A stretch of DNA of 64,000 bases, taken from Trichocoleus desertorum ATA4-8-CV12 (lineage in GTDB: Bacteria; Cyanobacteriota; Cyanobacteriia; FACHB-46). The stretch is taken from positions 1-64,000 of the forward strand of contig JAHHIL010000006.1 of the NCBI GenBank assembly GCA_019358975.1, written 5' to 3'. Of the stretch, positions 54,264 to 63,624 are shown in pieces. Numbering within the stretch: the stretch's first letter is position 1; each line of letters starts with the position of its first letter. The notes under the pieces were generated by a model. It ran no database searches and was not told where the DNA came from. It was given only the letters and a program-made list of their open reading frames with translations. The position numbers and the translations under genes were made by a program.

Positions 54264-54794
54264 ATGGCAGTTGAGTCTCTTACGTTCGTCCTCCCGGATG
54301 CCGCCGCTACGCGATCGCTTGGCTTGACGTTAGGGCAAGCCTTACCTGCTGGTAGTACCCTCCTGCTAGAAGGTGATTTGGGCAGTGGCAAAACTACTTT
54401 GGTTCAAGGTTTGGGGGCAGGTTTAGGCATTGCAGACACCATAGATAGCCCTACCTTTACGCTCATTAATGAGTACATGGAAGGTCGGTTGCCACTCTAC
54501 CACCTAGACTTGTATCGCTTGCAATCTACCGAAGTTGCACCCCTCAATTTAGAGAGTTATTGGGAGGGAATCGACTACCCCCTGGGTATTATGGCGATTG
54601 AGTGGGCCGAACGATTGCCTTATTTGCCAGAATCTTACTTGCAGGTGCATTTGCGCTACCAAAGCGGGGCTGGAGGCGGCAAAGTGGGTAACGAAGCGAT
54701 CGCCAATCCACCAGTCTTTTCTGGACGCTACGTTGAGTTAATCGGTGTAGGTGAGTTTGACCTAGAGTTCCTGCAAAATTTAGCGGTAGGTTAG
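54264..54794 (+). CDS. tsaE: tRNA N6-adenosine threonylcarbamoyltransferase complex ATPase TsaE
   Basis: A 176-residue ATPase needed with TsaB/TsaD to make t6A37 in tRNA. Walker A is LEGDLGSGKTTLVQGLGAGL; other conserved blocks are IDSPTFTLINEYMEGRLPLY, HLDLYRL and GIMAIEWAERLP. A glycine-rich insertion (QSGAGGGKVGNE) precedes the C-terminus. The ATG at 54264 is 24 bp after the yvcK stop. Confidence 0.92.
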   Translation: MAVESLTFVLPDAAATRSLGLTLGQALPAGSTLLLEGDLGSGKTTLVQGLGAGLGIADTIDSPTFTLINEYMEGRLPLYHLDLYRLQSTEVAPLNLESYWEGIDYPLGIMAIEWAERLPYLPESYLQVHLRYQSGAGGGKVGNEAIANPPVFSGRYVELIGVGEFDLEFLQNLAVG

Positions 54795-54887
54795 CCAAAT
54801 CCTGCCAGAAAAGGGCGGCGAGAAAAAAGGGCAGGTCCAAGACCTACCCCTACAACTAGAAAATTGAGTATTTCCTACCGTCAGGCT

Positions 54888-57455
54888 TTATTCTTCAATT
54901 TCTTCGTCAGTGCCTTCAACCGAAGGTGGTACTAAAGCCACTGCGGCGATCGCGTCATCTCCATCTAGTCGCTGGACTCGCACCCCTGTCGCTGCCCGTG
55001 ACTGCGAAGAAATAGCCTTGATCGCTTGACGAATGATGATGCCCCGGCTGGTAATAATCATCAGTTCGTCTTCTTCGTTGACGACCCGTAAAGCTACTAG
55101 TTTGTCAACAGCACGCCGCGACTTGAATTTAGTTGCGATCGTACCTTTGCCCGCTCGATTTTGTAACCGGAACTGAGACACGGGTACGCGCTTGCCATAG
55201 CCTGAGCTGGTCACCACTAACACCCAAGGCCCTTGGGTTTCTGCAAGCACCGCTTCTTCTGCTTCTAGTTCCTCTTCTTCCTCCACTTCAGGGCCAGAGG
55301 CAATATTAGCAACGACACTAGCGGGCAAGATATCCATGCTGATCAGTTGATCACCAGGGCGCAAATTCATGGATTTGACCCCACGGGTGGCTCGGCCCAA
55401 CGGACGGAGTTGCTCGTTGTTCGCTCGGAAGTGAATTGCCATACCTTGGCTAGAGCCAATGATGATGCTGTCTTCCACGCGCGCCCGCCGTACCCAACGC
55501 AGTTGATCGTTTTCTTCTAGGGAGATGGCAATCAAGCCGTTAGTGCGAATGTTGCTGAAGGCAGAGAGCGCCGTCTTCTTGACAAAACCGCCACAGGTCA
55601 GCATCACCAAGTATTCGTCACTGCTAAATTCCGAAACTGGGACGATAGAGGTAATCTTCTCGTTTCTGGGAATGGGTAGCATTTGCACCACTGGCATCCC
55701 CCGTGAAGTCCTCGACCCGACTGGAATTTGGTAAGCCTTGAGGCAGTAAACTACCCCGCGATCGCTGAAGAACAAAACGCTATCGTGGTCGCAGCAAGTG
55801 ATGAAGTGTTCAACGCCGTCGTCTTCCTTCATCCGGGTGCCCGCCTTACCTCTGGTGGCTCGGCTTTGAGCTTCAAAAGTGTTGATGGGCATACGTTTGA
55901 TGTAGCCCTGCTCGGTGAGTAAAATCAGGGCTTTTTCGTTGGCAATCAGGTCTATATCCCCAATTTCCCCTTCTGCCTGCTCAATCACAGTGCGGCGTGG
56001 CGTGGCGTGGGTTGCTTTAAGCTGAGCGACTTCAGTGGAGATGATCTCTAGAATTCGTTCTCGCCGGGCCAGAATGTCTTGCAAATTCGCAATTTGGGCT
56101 TGCAAATCATCATGCTCTTGCTGAATTTTTTCTGCTTCTAGGGCCGTTAAACGCCGCAGTTGCATTTGCAAAATGGCGTCTGACTGAGCTTCGGAAAGGC
56201 CGTAAGTGTCGATTAGCTCTTGCTTCGCGGTGGGAGCATCTGCCGCATGCCGAATCAAATCGATAATGGTATCTAGATTGGTCAGTGCAATCAAGAGACC
56301 TTGCAGCATATGATCTCGATCTTCTGCCTTCCGCAACTCATAGCGGGTGCGACGAATGATCGTTTCAATCCGGAAATCAAGGAAGACCTGGAGACATTGC
56401 TTCAGCGCCAGGGTTTGAGGTTCGCCATTCACCAGCGCCAGCGTATTCACCCCAAAGTTCGCTTGGATGGGGGTTTGCTTGTAGAGGTTATTCAACACAA
56501 CGCGAGGATAAGCATCGCGCTTGAGTTCGATCACAATTCGCATACCATCGCGATCGCTCTCATCTCGAATGTCAGAGATGCCTTCCAAGCGCTTCTCGTT
56601 GACCATTTCCGCGATCTTTTCGATCAGCGCTGCCTTGTTGGTTTGGTAAGGCAGTTCAGTAATGATAATGGCTTCGCGATCGGGACGACCTCGATGCTCA
56701 ATCGTCTCAATGCTGGCCACACCCCGCATGGTGATGGAGCCACGACCCGTCATGTATGCTTCGCGAATCCCACTGGTGCCGAGGATTTGACCCCCAGTCG
56801 GAAAATCTGGGCCAGGAATCAGGCGGATGAGTTCAGCATCGCTCAAATCCGGATTTTGAATTAAGGCGGTTAAGCCATCAACCAGCTCTCCTAAGTTGTG
56901 GGGGGGAATGTTGGTCGCCATTCCCACGGCAATTCCAGAGGAGCCATTCAGCAGCAGTTGCGGAATCTGGGCTGGCAGTACTAAGGGTTCTTGCTGAGAG
57001 CCGTCGAAGTTATCACCAAAGTCAACGGTGTCCGACTCAATGTCACGCAGGAGGGCGTTCATCGTTAGCGACTGCAAGCGACACTCGGTGTATCGCATCG
57101 CGGCGGGGGGGTCGTTGTCGATGGAGCCAAAGTTGCCGTGCCCGTTAATTAAGGGAGCGCGCATGGAAAAGTCTTGGGCCATGCGGACTAAGGCATCGTA
57201 AACGGCTGTATCACCGTGAGGGTGGTACTTACCTAGCACTTCCCCAACCACACGAGCACATTTACGGAAGGGGCGGTCTGCGGTTAGCCCCAGCTCATGC
57301 ATAGCGTAGAGAATTCGACGATGAACGGGTTTCAGACCATCCCTCGCATCTGGCAATGCCCGACCTACAATTACGCTCATGGCGTATTCCAGGTAAGACC
57401 GGGACATTTCATTCCGCAGATCCGTTGGAACAATCCGCTCTGGGGAGGTGCTCAT
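54888..57455 (-). CDS. gyrA: DNA gyrase subunit A
   Basis: The cutting and rejoining subunit of gyrase. The 855-residue protein shows [20 protein letters not shown], the quinolone-region segment [20 protein letters not shown], and the active-site tyrosine in [10 protein letters not shown]. The C-terminal domain has six blade repeats. The GyrA-box position reads QNRAGKG rather than the standard QRRGGKG, a departure of two residues. A Glu-rich insertion ([13 protein letters not shown]) lies in the C-terminal domain. ATG 57455 gives the family N-terminus, though the frame is open to 57536. Topoisomerase IV subunit A is the alternative; overall pattern and length favour gyrase. Confidence 0.92.
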   Translation of the reverse strand: MSTSPERIVPTDLRNEMSRSYLEYAMSVIVGRALPDARDGLKPVHRRILYAMHELGLTADRPFRKCARVVGEVLGKYHPHGDTAVYDALVRMAQDFSMRAPLINGHGNFGSIDNDPPAAMRYTECRLQSLTMNALLRDIESDTVDFGDNFDGSQQEPLVLPAQIPQLLLNGSSGIAVGMATNIPPHNLGELVDGLTALIQNPDLSDAELIRLIPGPDFPTGGQILGTSGIREAYMTGRGSITMRGVASIETIEHRGRPDREAIIITELPYQTNKAALIEKIAEMVNEKRLEGISDIRDESDRDGMRIVIELKRDAYPRVVLNNLYKQTPIQANFGVNTLALVNGEPQTLALKQCLQVFLDFRIETIIRRTRYELRKAEDRDHMLQGLLIALTNLDTIIDLIRHAADAPTAKQELIDTYGLSEAQSDAILQMQLRRLTALEAEKIQQEHDDLQAQIANLQDILARRERILEIISTEVAQLKATHATPRRTVIEQAEGEIGDIDLIANEKALILLTEQGYIKRMPINTFEAQSRATRGKAGTRMKEDDGVEHFITCCDHDSVLFFSDRGVVYCLKAYQIPVGSRTSRGMPVVQMLPIPRNEKITSIVPVSEFSSDEYLVMLTCGGFVKKTALSAFSNIRTNGLIAISLEENDQLRWVRRARVEDSIIIGSSQGMAIHFRANNEQLRPLGRATRGVKSMNLRPGDQLISMDILPASVVANIASGPEVEEEEELEAEEAVLAETQGPWVLVVTSSGYGKRVPVSQFRLQNRAGKGTIATKFKSRRAVDKLVALRVVNEEDELMIITSRGIIIRQAIKAISSQSRAATGVRVQRLDGDDAIAAVALVPPSVEGTDEEIEE

Positions 57456-57638
57456 ACAGTGAAAAAAACTCCAAAAATGCAGAATTTTGGCAATGAAAGA
57501 GAAAAAACGCCCAAAAAATGCCGATAGACTGCTCAATAACTGCCAAATACTCTCTAAATTTTAACACATCTTGATGTTTCGTGGGTTCTATGGTATTAAC
57601 ACCAAGCTCAGCTGGAAAGGCGATTAGGAGTGCGATCG

Positions 57639-57673
57639 CCCTCTCCCTAACCCTCTCCCACAGGGAAAGGGAA
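57639..57673. repeat. Dispersed C-rich repeat, diverged copy
   Basis: A C-rich run of CCCTCTCC and CCCTAACCC units that ends in CACAGGGAAAGGGAAC, the same elements as the copies at 2354, 6139 and 9855 but in the opposite orientation and diverged. Confidence 0.5.
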
Positions 57674-57748
57674 CAAGAAATCGGAGTGGCTTTTTTCGCC
57701 TAGATTTTGATTGAGTAAAATCGGGGGGTAGCGTGCGGTGGGTTGACC

Positions 57749-58666
57749 ATGCTGGCGGTAATTTACTCGGATGAATTTTTGGATCATAAAACTGGGCGTT
57801 TTCATCCAGAGCGACCGGAGCGCTTAACGGCGACAGTGGCAGCACTCAAGGCCACACCTTGGGCCGACCAGTTGCAGTGGCGATCGCCCACACCCATTGC
57901 CCAACGTCCGATCATGACGGATTTGGGTCGCGTGCATCCACCCACTTACATCGAACAAATTCAGCAATTAGCACAAGGTGGGGGTGGCTATTTAGATCCC
58001 GATACGCCCGTTTCTCCGCGCAGCTATGATGTGGCTTTACTCGCCGTTAGTGCTTGGTTAGATGGCGTGGATCAGGTACTGCGAACAGGCAACCCCGTCT
58101 TTGTATTAGCTCGCCCACCAGGACATCATGCCCTCAGTGATTGTGGGATGGGCTTTTGTTTGTTTTCTAATGCGGCGATCGCTGCTTATTCCGCTTTGGA
58201 GCAACCGGGTATCAATCGGGTGGCGATTCTAGATTGGGATGTGCATCACGGCAACGGTACGCAGGCGATCGTCGAAAAGCATCCTCAGATTGCTTATTGC
58301 TCGCTGCATGAGTCTCCTAATTACCCTGGTACAGGCTTGGCAACGGAACGTGGTTTTCATCACAATGTGTTAAATTTACCCATGCCGCTGGGTAGCACAA
58401 TGGCAAGTTACCAACCCTTATTCGAGAAACAAGTTCTACCGTTTCTCACCAGCTTTCAGCCCGATTTATTAATAATCAGCGCTGGCTATGATGCCAATCA
58501 TGACGATCCTTTATCTGGCATTTCACTTAAACCAGAAGACTATGGAATCTTTACTCAATACTGTTTGCAATTAACCCCAAAAATCGTCTTTGGTTTAGAA
58601 GGTGGCTACGACTTACCTAGCCTTGCAAAATCTGTTGTAGAAACGATTAATAGGTGCCTAGTTTGA
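57749..58666 (+). CDS. Histone deacetylase-family (acetylpolyamine amidohydrolase-like) enzyme
   Basis: A 305-residue zinc hydrolase that removes acyl groups from amines. Conserved residues are all present: HPERPERL, ARPPGHHALSDCGMGFC with the catalytic His pair, ILDWDVHHGNGTQAI with the zinc-binding Asp and His, SAGYDANHDDPLSG with the second zinc Asp, and the catalytic-tyrosine loop FGLEGGYDLPSLA. The natural substrate in cyanobacteria is not known. The ATG at 57749 is used, just after GGTGGG; a TTG at 57743 is in frame. Confidence 0.93.
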   Translation: MLAVIYSDEFLDHKTGRFHPERPERLTATVAALKATPWADQLQWRSPTPIAQRPIMTDLGRVHPPTYIEQIQQLAQGGGGYLDPDTPVSPRSYDVALLAVSAWLDGVDQVLRTGNPVFVLARPPGHHALSDCGMGFCLFSNAAIAAYSALEQPGINRVAILDWDVHHGNGTQAIVEKHPQIAYCSLHESPNYPGTGLATERGFHHNVLNLPMPLGSTMASYQPLFEKQVLPFLTSFQPDLLIISAGYDANHDDPLSGISLKPEDYGIFTQYCLQLTPKIVFGLEGGYDLPSLAKSVVETINRCLV

Positions 58667-58670
58667 CCTG

Positions 58671-58740
58671 TAGGGGCGAAGCATTCGGATAGAATCTTGG
58701 CTAATCACCAACGTATTATTTGCCGAGTGCTTTGCCCCTA
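58671..58740. repeat. Imperfect inverted repeat, 18-bp arms
   Basis: TAGGGGCGAAGCATTCGG (58671-58688) and CCGAGTGCTTTGCCCCTA (58723-58740) are complementary at 16 of 18 positions with a 34-base centre. It sits just after the deacetylase gene. It may serve as a terminator for the converging genes, or be a small mobile repeat; the arms look like a type seen in other cyanobacteria. Confidence 0.6.
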
Positions 58741-58770
58741 ACAAAATTTCGCTGTAACAGTCTAGGTATC

Positions 58771-59643
58771 TTAATCTACAAGAAATTTGTACAAAGCTTT
58801 ATAGGTGGCTTCTGGAGCTTCTTCAGGTAGAAAATGACCAGAGGCGATCGCCTCACCTGATACATTTTTGGCTCTTTCTTGCCAAATTTTCAAAACATCA
58901 TATTTGCGTCCAATAATGCCTTGACTACCCCATAAAACGAGTAGAGGACAAATAATTTTTTGGGCTAAATCAGCGCGATCGTGAACTAAATCGATCGAAG
59001 CTCCAGCTCGGTAATCTTCACAAGTTGCTCGAATCGCTTCAGTCTGACTAAAGCAACGAATGTATTCCGCTAAAGCTTCAGGTGTAAATGCTGCGAATTT
59101 CTTACTCCAGCGTTCTAAACAAGTACGCAGAAAATATTCCGGATTGGTACCGATTAAAGTTTCTGGTAAGGGGTGGGGTTGAATCAGAAAAAACCAGTGA
59201 TAGTAGGCTGTAGCAAATTCTTGATCGGTCGTAGCGTACAGCTCGTAAGTTGGGACAATATCTAATGCTGCCAACTTTTTAATGCGCTGAGGATAGTCTA
59301 AGGCCATGCGGTGTGCCACTCTAGCGCCGCGATCGTGCCCTACCACATAAAACTCTTGATAGCCCAACTGCTGCATCACCTCAACCTGGTCTTGGGCCAT
59401 GACTCGCTTGGCATAGCTAGCATGGTCAGCTTCTGCTTCCGGTTTAGAACTATCTCCATAACCTCTTAAATCACTCACCACAACGGTAAAGTCTTGGGCC
59501 AGATAGGGAGCCACTTTATGCCACATCACATGGGTTTGAGGATAGCCATGTAGTAGCAAGATGGGATAGCCGTTGCCACCTTTCAACAAGTTGATGGTCA
59601 CGCTACTAGTCTGCATTTGTAGCCGCTGAAATTGAGCAAACAT
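58771..59643 (-). CDS. Fluoroacetate dehalogenase-like alpha/beta hydrolase
   Basis: A 290-residue alpha/beta hydrolase of the FAcD/haloacetate dehalogenase group. The nucleophile elbow is GHDRGARVAHRMAL, an aspartate instead of serine, followed by the two carboxylate-binding arginines. The halide site residues His and Trp occur in YYHWFFLIQPHPLPE, and Tyr in CEDYRAGASID. The catalytic histidine is in SGHFLPEEAPE. All residues known to be needed in fluoroacetate dehalogenases are present. Activity on fluoroacetate is not proven by this and the natural substrate may differ; some epoxide hydrolases share the Asp nucleophile but differ in the other residues. Confidence 0.8.
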   Translation of the reverse strand: MFAQFQRLQMQTSSVTINLLKGGNGYPILLLHGYPQTHVMWHKVAPYLAQDFTVVVSDLRGYGDSSKPEAEADHASYAKRVMAQDQVEVMQQLGYQEFYVVGHDRGARVAHRMALDYPQRIKKLAALDIVPTYELYATTDQEFATAYYHWFFLIQPHPLPETLIGTNPEYFLRTCLERWSKKFAAFTPEALAEYIRCFSQTEAIRATCEDYRAGASIDLVHDRADLAQKIICPLLVLWGSQGIIGRKYDVLKIWQERAKNVSGEAIASGHFLPEEAPEATYKALYKFLVD

Positions 59644-59964
59644 CTACATTCCCCAATTGCTCATTTTTCTGTAGTGAATTGCTTCCCGAGTTGATTAATG
59701 CGACTTCTCTAGTCGTTCTAAACTTGAGTCTAAGTGATAAACCTGTAATTTTGTTTACAAAGACTCGATCCTGCACCCTGGCTCGATAGCCTAGAAACAA
59801 CCTGTTAAACCATCTACAAAACCGCAATTACTGGGTTTCGAAGCGATAAAGCTAGGAACTTTACAGAATGCAAATTAGATATTTTGCTACTAACCGCGAT
59901 CGCTTTTAGGGATGGCAAGAGCGATCGCAGCTTTTTATTTAATACCAAGTTAGCTAATGACAAG
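59644..59964. other. Intergenic with an orphan plus-strand terminator
   Basis: Between two minus-strand genes. It holds the upstream region of the hydrolase gene and a HIP1-based hairpin with a T-run at 59896-59936. No coding frame is seen. Confidence 0.4.
59896..59936 (+). terminator. Hairpin with T-run on the plus strand
   Basis: GCGATCGCT (59896-59904) pairs with AGCGATCGC (59920-59928), then AGC and five T residues. Both flanking genes are on the minus strand, so no known plus-strand gene uses it. Read on the minus strand it lacks a T-run. Confidence 0.45.
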
Positions 59965-61653
59965 TTAGGCAACGACGAAATTTTGGGCAGTCAGAGAAAC
60001 GTCATGAAACACCGTGATCGTGTTACTGGGACTAAAAGTAATAACTGAGAACAGTTGGCCTGAGGTTGCATTGCCACTACTCGTAATTGCCCGTAGCAGA
60101 TCCGCACCTGTACTGGCCCCTAGACCTGCGGCTACTTGAATCGTGTCGTCAGCAACCACAAAGTCACCAATCACATCGGCACCATCACCCGCCTCAAACC
60201 TAAACGTATCTCTCCCAAGTTGACCCCATAAAGTATCGTTGCCAGGTCCACCAATCAGGAAGTCGTTGCCGTCTCCCCCCACCAACTGATCATTGCCCGC
60301 TTGACCGACTAACGTATCGTTACCTGCTTGGCCAAACAGCACATCCTGCCCGCCAGCACCGCTCAGAAAATCGTTGCCCGCATCGCCTTGGATTTGATCA
60401 TCACCCTCTAGGCCATCAATATAGTCAGCCAAAATAGTGCCGAGAATTAGGTCATTCCCTGCGGTGGCGATCGCAGGAGTAAAGCCTTGTGTCTGAAATC
60501 CAGCAATTTGGTAGCCAATATCTGCCAACATCGCTTGATCTAAGCGGGTGATGGTTTGGCGTACCCCAGGATTCGTAGCTCCCATCAAAATCGGTTTGCC
60601 GTCACTCAAAAAGCCATCCTGAATATGGCCTAAATCCGGATCGAGCGAGATAGGTTGTCCTCCATTCACATCTCTAGCATTAGGGCCGCTAAAAGCTCCA
60701 CCCTGACCCGTCGCTCTAAAAACTGGAGCTGTGCCAAGGCCCAACACATGACCAATTTCGTGCAAAGCCGTACTTAGAAAATCTGTTTGACTGGAAGGGA
60801 TATCGTCAGTAGTGTTAGGGGTTTGGTCAAAAAACCAAGGAGCAGGCGTCCCATTAGAAAAAGTTGGGGCCGAACTAAAAGAAATACTGCCAACCCAAGG
60901 CTCAAAGTTGGAACCGCTGAATCGATTGCTAAAAATACTGCCAGCCACATCCAATCCATCAGGTCCACCTGCTGCCAAGGCTCCTGAAAGATTGCCAAAA
61001 GGCACGGTTTGCGCTCCTACAAAAACCAATAGATCATCACTCTCGGCATCTAAGACGACTGTCTCCATCTGGCCTGTTTGGGGATTTTGTACCCGAAATC
61101 TTACGCCAGCAGGCAGGTCAGCAAACTCATCTTGAATCACTGCCTCCCAAAGTTCCGCCGCAGCCTCTAACGTCGCTCGATGCTGGGGATTGGCAAAAAA
61201 GCCGTTGGTATCAAAGCGATAGTCAAATTGAATTTGGAAGTTGGGTGGGGCACCTATGCGCTTCTCCTCCTGCCCAAAGGCAAGGAAATGCTCAAAGCCA
61301 TTGCGAAACAGACCTGCCGTAATAGCCTGAGCAACGTCAGGATACTTCGATAAGTAGTACTGGTTATCAAATTGGGCACTGGGCGATTGCCCCTCGAATT
61401 GACCTCGATCGAGGAAGTGCTGTAAACCACTACTGGAAAGCCCCTGCACGATCGATTGCGCCCCTTCAGGGTAGCGATTTAGGTAATTACTATTGCTAAA
61501 CCAGCGACTTGGATTGCGACCCTCTCGTTCTCCGAAGCGCCGAAAGTGCTCAAATCCACTGGCTAGCTCTCTTCTGGCCACTGCTGATGCTACATCAGGA
61601 TTATGGGCCAGGTAGAACGATTCATCAAAAATATCGAAAATTGACAAGGTCAT
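59965..61653 (-). CDS. RTX-type secreted metallopeptidase
   Basis: A 562-residue protein with no classical signal peptide. Residues 1-155 hold three 45-50-residue repeats (each with YLxxYPDV or HNPDV, then HFxxFGxxEGR). The metallopeptidase region has [19 protein letters not shown], giving HExxH and the following glycine, with a further histidine in DLGHIQDG and an LADIGY end block. RTX nonapeptides follow near residue 425 ([20 protein letters not shown] and repeats to about 495), which bind calcium, then a C-terminal region that would carry the type I secretion signal. ATG 61653 has AGGTGG 6 bases upstream; the frame is open to 61710. Likely exported by a TolC-type system; substrate unknown. 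Confidence 0.87.
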   Translation of the reverse strand: MTLSIFDIFDESFYLAHNPDVASAVARRELASGFEHFRRFGEREGRNPSRWFSNSNYLNRYPEGAQSIVQGLSSSGLQHFLDRGQFEGQSPSAQFDNQYYLSKYPDVAQAITAGLFRNGFEHFLAFGQEEKRIGAPPNFQIQFDYRFDTNGFFANPQHRATLEAAAELWEAVIQDEFADLPAGVRFRVQNPQTGQMETVVLDAESDDLLVFVGAQTVPFGNLSGALAAGGPDGLDVAGSIFSNRFSGSNFEPWVGSISFSSAPTFSNGTPAPWFFDQTPNTTDDIPSSQTDFLSTALHEIGHVLGLGTAPVFRATGQGGAFSGPNARDVNGGQPISLDPDLGHIQDGFLSDGKPILMGATNPGVRQTITRLDQAMLADIGYQIAGFQTQGFTPAIATAGNDLILGTILADYIDGLEGDDQIQGDAGNDFLSGAGGQDVLFGQAGNDTLVGQAGNDQLVGGDGNDFLIGGPGNDTLWGQLGRDTFRFEAGDGADVIGDFVVADDTIQVAAGLGASTGADLLRAITSSGNATSGQLFSVITFSPSNTITVFHDVSLTAQNFVVA

Positions 61654-61710
61654 GGAAGCCACCTGTGCAGTGAAGCTTAGACAAGGCGATCCAGCTACAT
61701 CGACAGACAC

Positions 61711-61990
61711 TTCAATAGCTACATGCAGTTAGCACCAAGACAGTAATATGACGGAGTAGCTGTTGGTCAAATCCCACACACTTGATAATTTACCGCTTTA
61801 ACTGTAGTTTCTTGGCTTCTCTGCTCATAACTTTCTTTAAATCTTTAAATTGAGGTTGATTCGAGCTAAGTATGTACGTATAAATGCTGACAAGCGATAA
61901 CAAAGTTTTAGTAGTTTTAATTCAAATAGGCATACAGATACCTCAGCCACTTTAGGTCGGCCTTAGCTACACCTTGGCTCTGCCGTTCTG
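61711..61990. other. Gene-free stretch between RTX and lnt genes
   Basis: This stretch holds the upstream region of the RTX gene and the 3' flank of lnt. It is AT-rich around 61860-61930. No coding frame, repeat or clear terminator is seen. Confidence 0.4.
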
Positions 61991-63586
61991 TTAGCGGCGA
62001 TACCAGCTATTCAGGGTCAGGACAACTGCCAGCACCACAAGCAACGGAGTTAACCAATCCCCCCACCGTACAAAAAGAGTTTGGGTTTGGCGACGGTAAA
62101 TAGTTGCTGCATGAAGTTGGTAGATGTTTAGCCCTGACAGCCATTGAGTTCTGCCGTGGGGATCAATGACACCAGAATAGCCTGTATTGGTAGCACGGGC
62201 TACCCAACGATCCGTTTCCACGGCCCGCATGACATCTTGAGCATGATGTTGGGCTGTCATGGCTGGGCTGTAATGGGCATCATTAGAAGCACTGAGGATA
62301 AATTGCCCTCCCCGTGCTGCTTGCCACCGAAAATGCTCCGCAAAAGCAGATTCATAACAAATGCCCGCGATCGCTCTGCCAAAAGGAGTTTCGAAGAGGT
62401 GCCCCGTTTGCCCAGGTAGCATGTGAGCATCAAGAGGAGACAAACGATCGATTACCCGCCCTAAGACATCCTCAAAGGGAATGTATTCGCCTAAAGGCAC
62501 CAATCTCACTTTGTCGTAACGACTGAAAATCTCACCATTGCCTAGCACGGTAAACAAGCTATTGGTAATGCTGCGACCTTCTTGGCCAAAAGCGCCCACC
62601 CAAGCTACAACACCGCGATCGCGCACTGCTTGGTAAAAAGAACTCTGCGTCAAGTTCGACCCACTCCATAGAAAAGGTAGTGCCCCTTCCGGTGTTAGTA
62701 CCGCTGCTACACCCTGGTCGGCTAGCTGATTGTAGCCAGTGGTATAGCCATCCAAAGCCCGCCGCCAACCTTGCACATCTAGCTTAATTTCGTTAGGAAT
62801 ATTGCCTTGAATAATGCCTACTTTTAAGGCTGCATCTGGAGGGGACACTAAAGCTCGACTGTACAAATTCCACCCTGTGAGATGCAGTCCTACAAACAGA
62901 GCTACTGCTATGACAAAGGGAGCGATCGCCAACTTTCGGACTCGACTTTCAGAAATTTGCCCTTGGCGCGATCGCTGGTAACTCATCCAAGCTTCTGCAA
63001 GCAAACCATTCACAGCTACGATTGCCGCCGTAATCACCATCGGGCCAGACAGTTGCCCTAAGTGCAAAATGGCTAAGTTATGAGGGCTTTGGGTATAAGA
63101 CACCGAAGTCCACCACAAAGGCCCCCAACTCCAGAAGGACTCCAAACTACACCAAAGCGCGACCCCAGTTAATAAACGAACTCCGAATGGCAGCTTTAGC
63201 GTTTGCGCCAGCCAGCCCCAGCAACCAGCCCACATTGCCACCAGAACAGCGCCCCACAGGGTGAGAAGTATCCAGCAGAAGAGAGCGATCGCTAAACTAG
63301 CCAACCAAGGCACCCCCATCCAGGTCATCGGATGGACCCCCGTAATCCAACTCACCGCTAGCCCGTGATAACCAATTCCCCATGCCAAACCTAAGAGCGA
63401 TCGTTCTCGATGATTCCCCTTGGCAAACTGTAAAGCCACAGCCCACAAAGGGACTAACGCGATCCAGGCTAACGGCCAAGCATTAACTGGGGCAGGAGTT
63501 AGCCCCATCAGAATGCCTCCCCCTAACGCTATGCCCAACCGCCACAGTTGAGAGAGCTTGAGTTCAAGATTCAAAAATTTCGGCAT
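61991..63586 (-). CDS. lnt: Apolipoprotein N-acyltransferase
   Basis: Adds the third acyl chain to lipoproteins at the outer face of the inner membrane. The 531-residue protein has six hydrophobic segments in the first 220 residues and a C-terminal nitrilase-type domain. The catalytic triad is visible: Glu in LTPEGALPFLW, Lys in YDKVRLVPLGEYIPFE, and Cys in IAGICYESAFAEHFRW. Preceding helices include LGLAWGIGYHGLAVSWI. It lies downstream of a dehydrogenase gene on the same strand, 39 bp away. Confidence 0.93.
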   Translation of the reverse strand: MPKFLNLELKLSQLWRLGIALGGGILMGLTPAPVNAWPLAWIALVPLWAVALQFAKGNHRERSLLGLAWGIGYHGLAVSWITGVHPMTWMGVPWLASLAIALFCWILLTLWGAVLVAMWAGCWGWLAQTLKLPFGVRLLTGVALWCSLESFWSWGPLWWTSVSYTQSPHNLAILHLGQLSGPMVITAAIVAVNGLLAEAWMSYQRSRQGQISESRVRKLAIAPFVIAVALFVGLHLTGWNLYSRALVSPPDAALKVGIIQGNIPNEIKLDVQGWRRALDGYTTGYNQLADQGVAAVLTPEGALPFLWSGSNLTQSSFYQAVRDRGVVAWVGAFGQEGRSITNSLFTVLGNGEIFSRYDKVRLVPLGEYIPFEDVLGRVIDRLSPLDAHMLPGQTGHLFETPFGRAIAGICYESAFAEHFRWQAARGGQFILSASNDAHYSPAMTAQHHAQDVMRAVETDRWVARATNTGYSGVIDPHGRTQWLSGLNIYQLHAATIYRRQTQTLFVRWGDWLTPLLVVLAVVLTLNSWYRR

Positions 63587-63624
63587 GACAAATCAGATGT
63601 GAACGAGCCCTCAGTCCCCTTATT

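Noticed and set aside
56301-56864. A 187-codon plus-strand frame opposite gyrA
   Set aside because: Antisense shadow of a highly conserved gene; no RBS.
60700-60830. RTX metallopeptidase first thought to be inactive for lack of the third zinc histidine
   Set aside because: A histidine about 50 residues downstream fits a known variant of the zinc site, so inactivity cannot be claimed.
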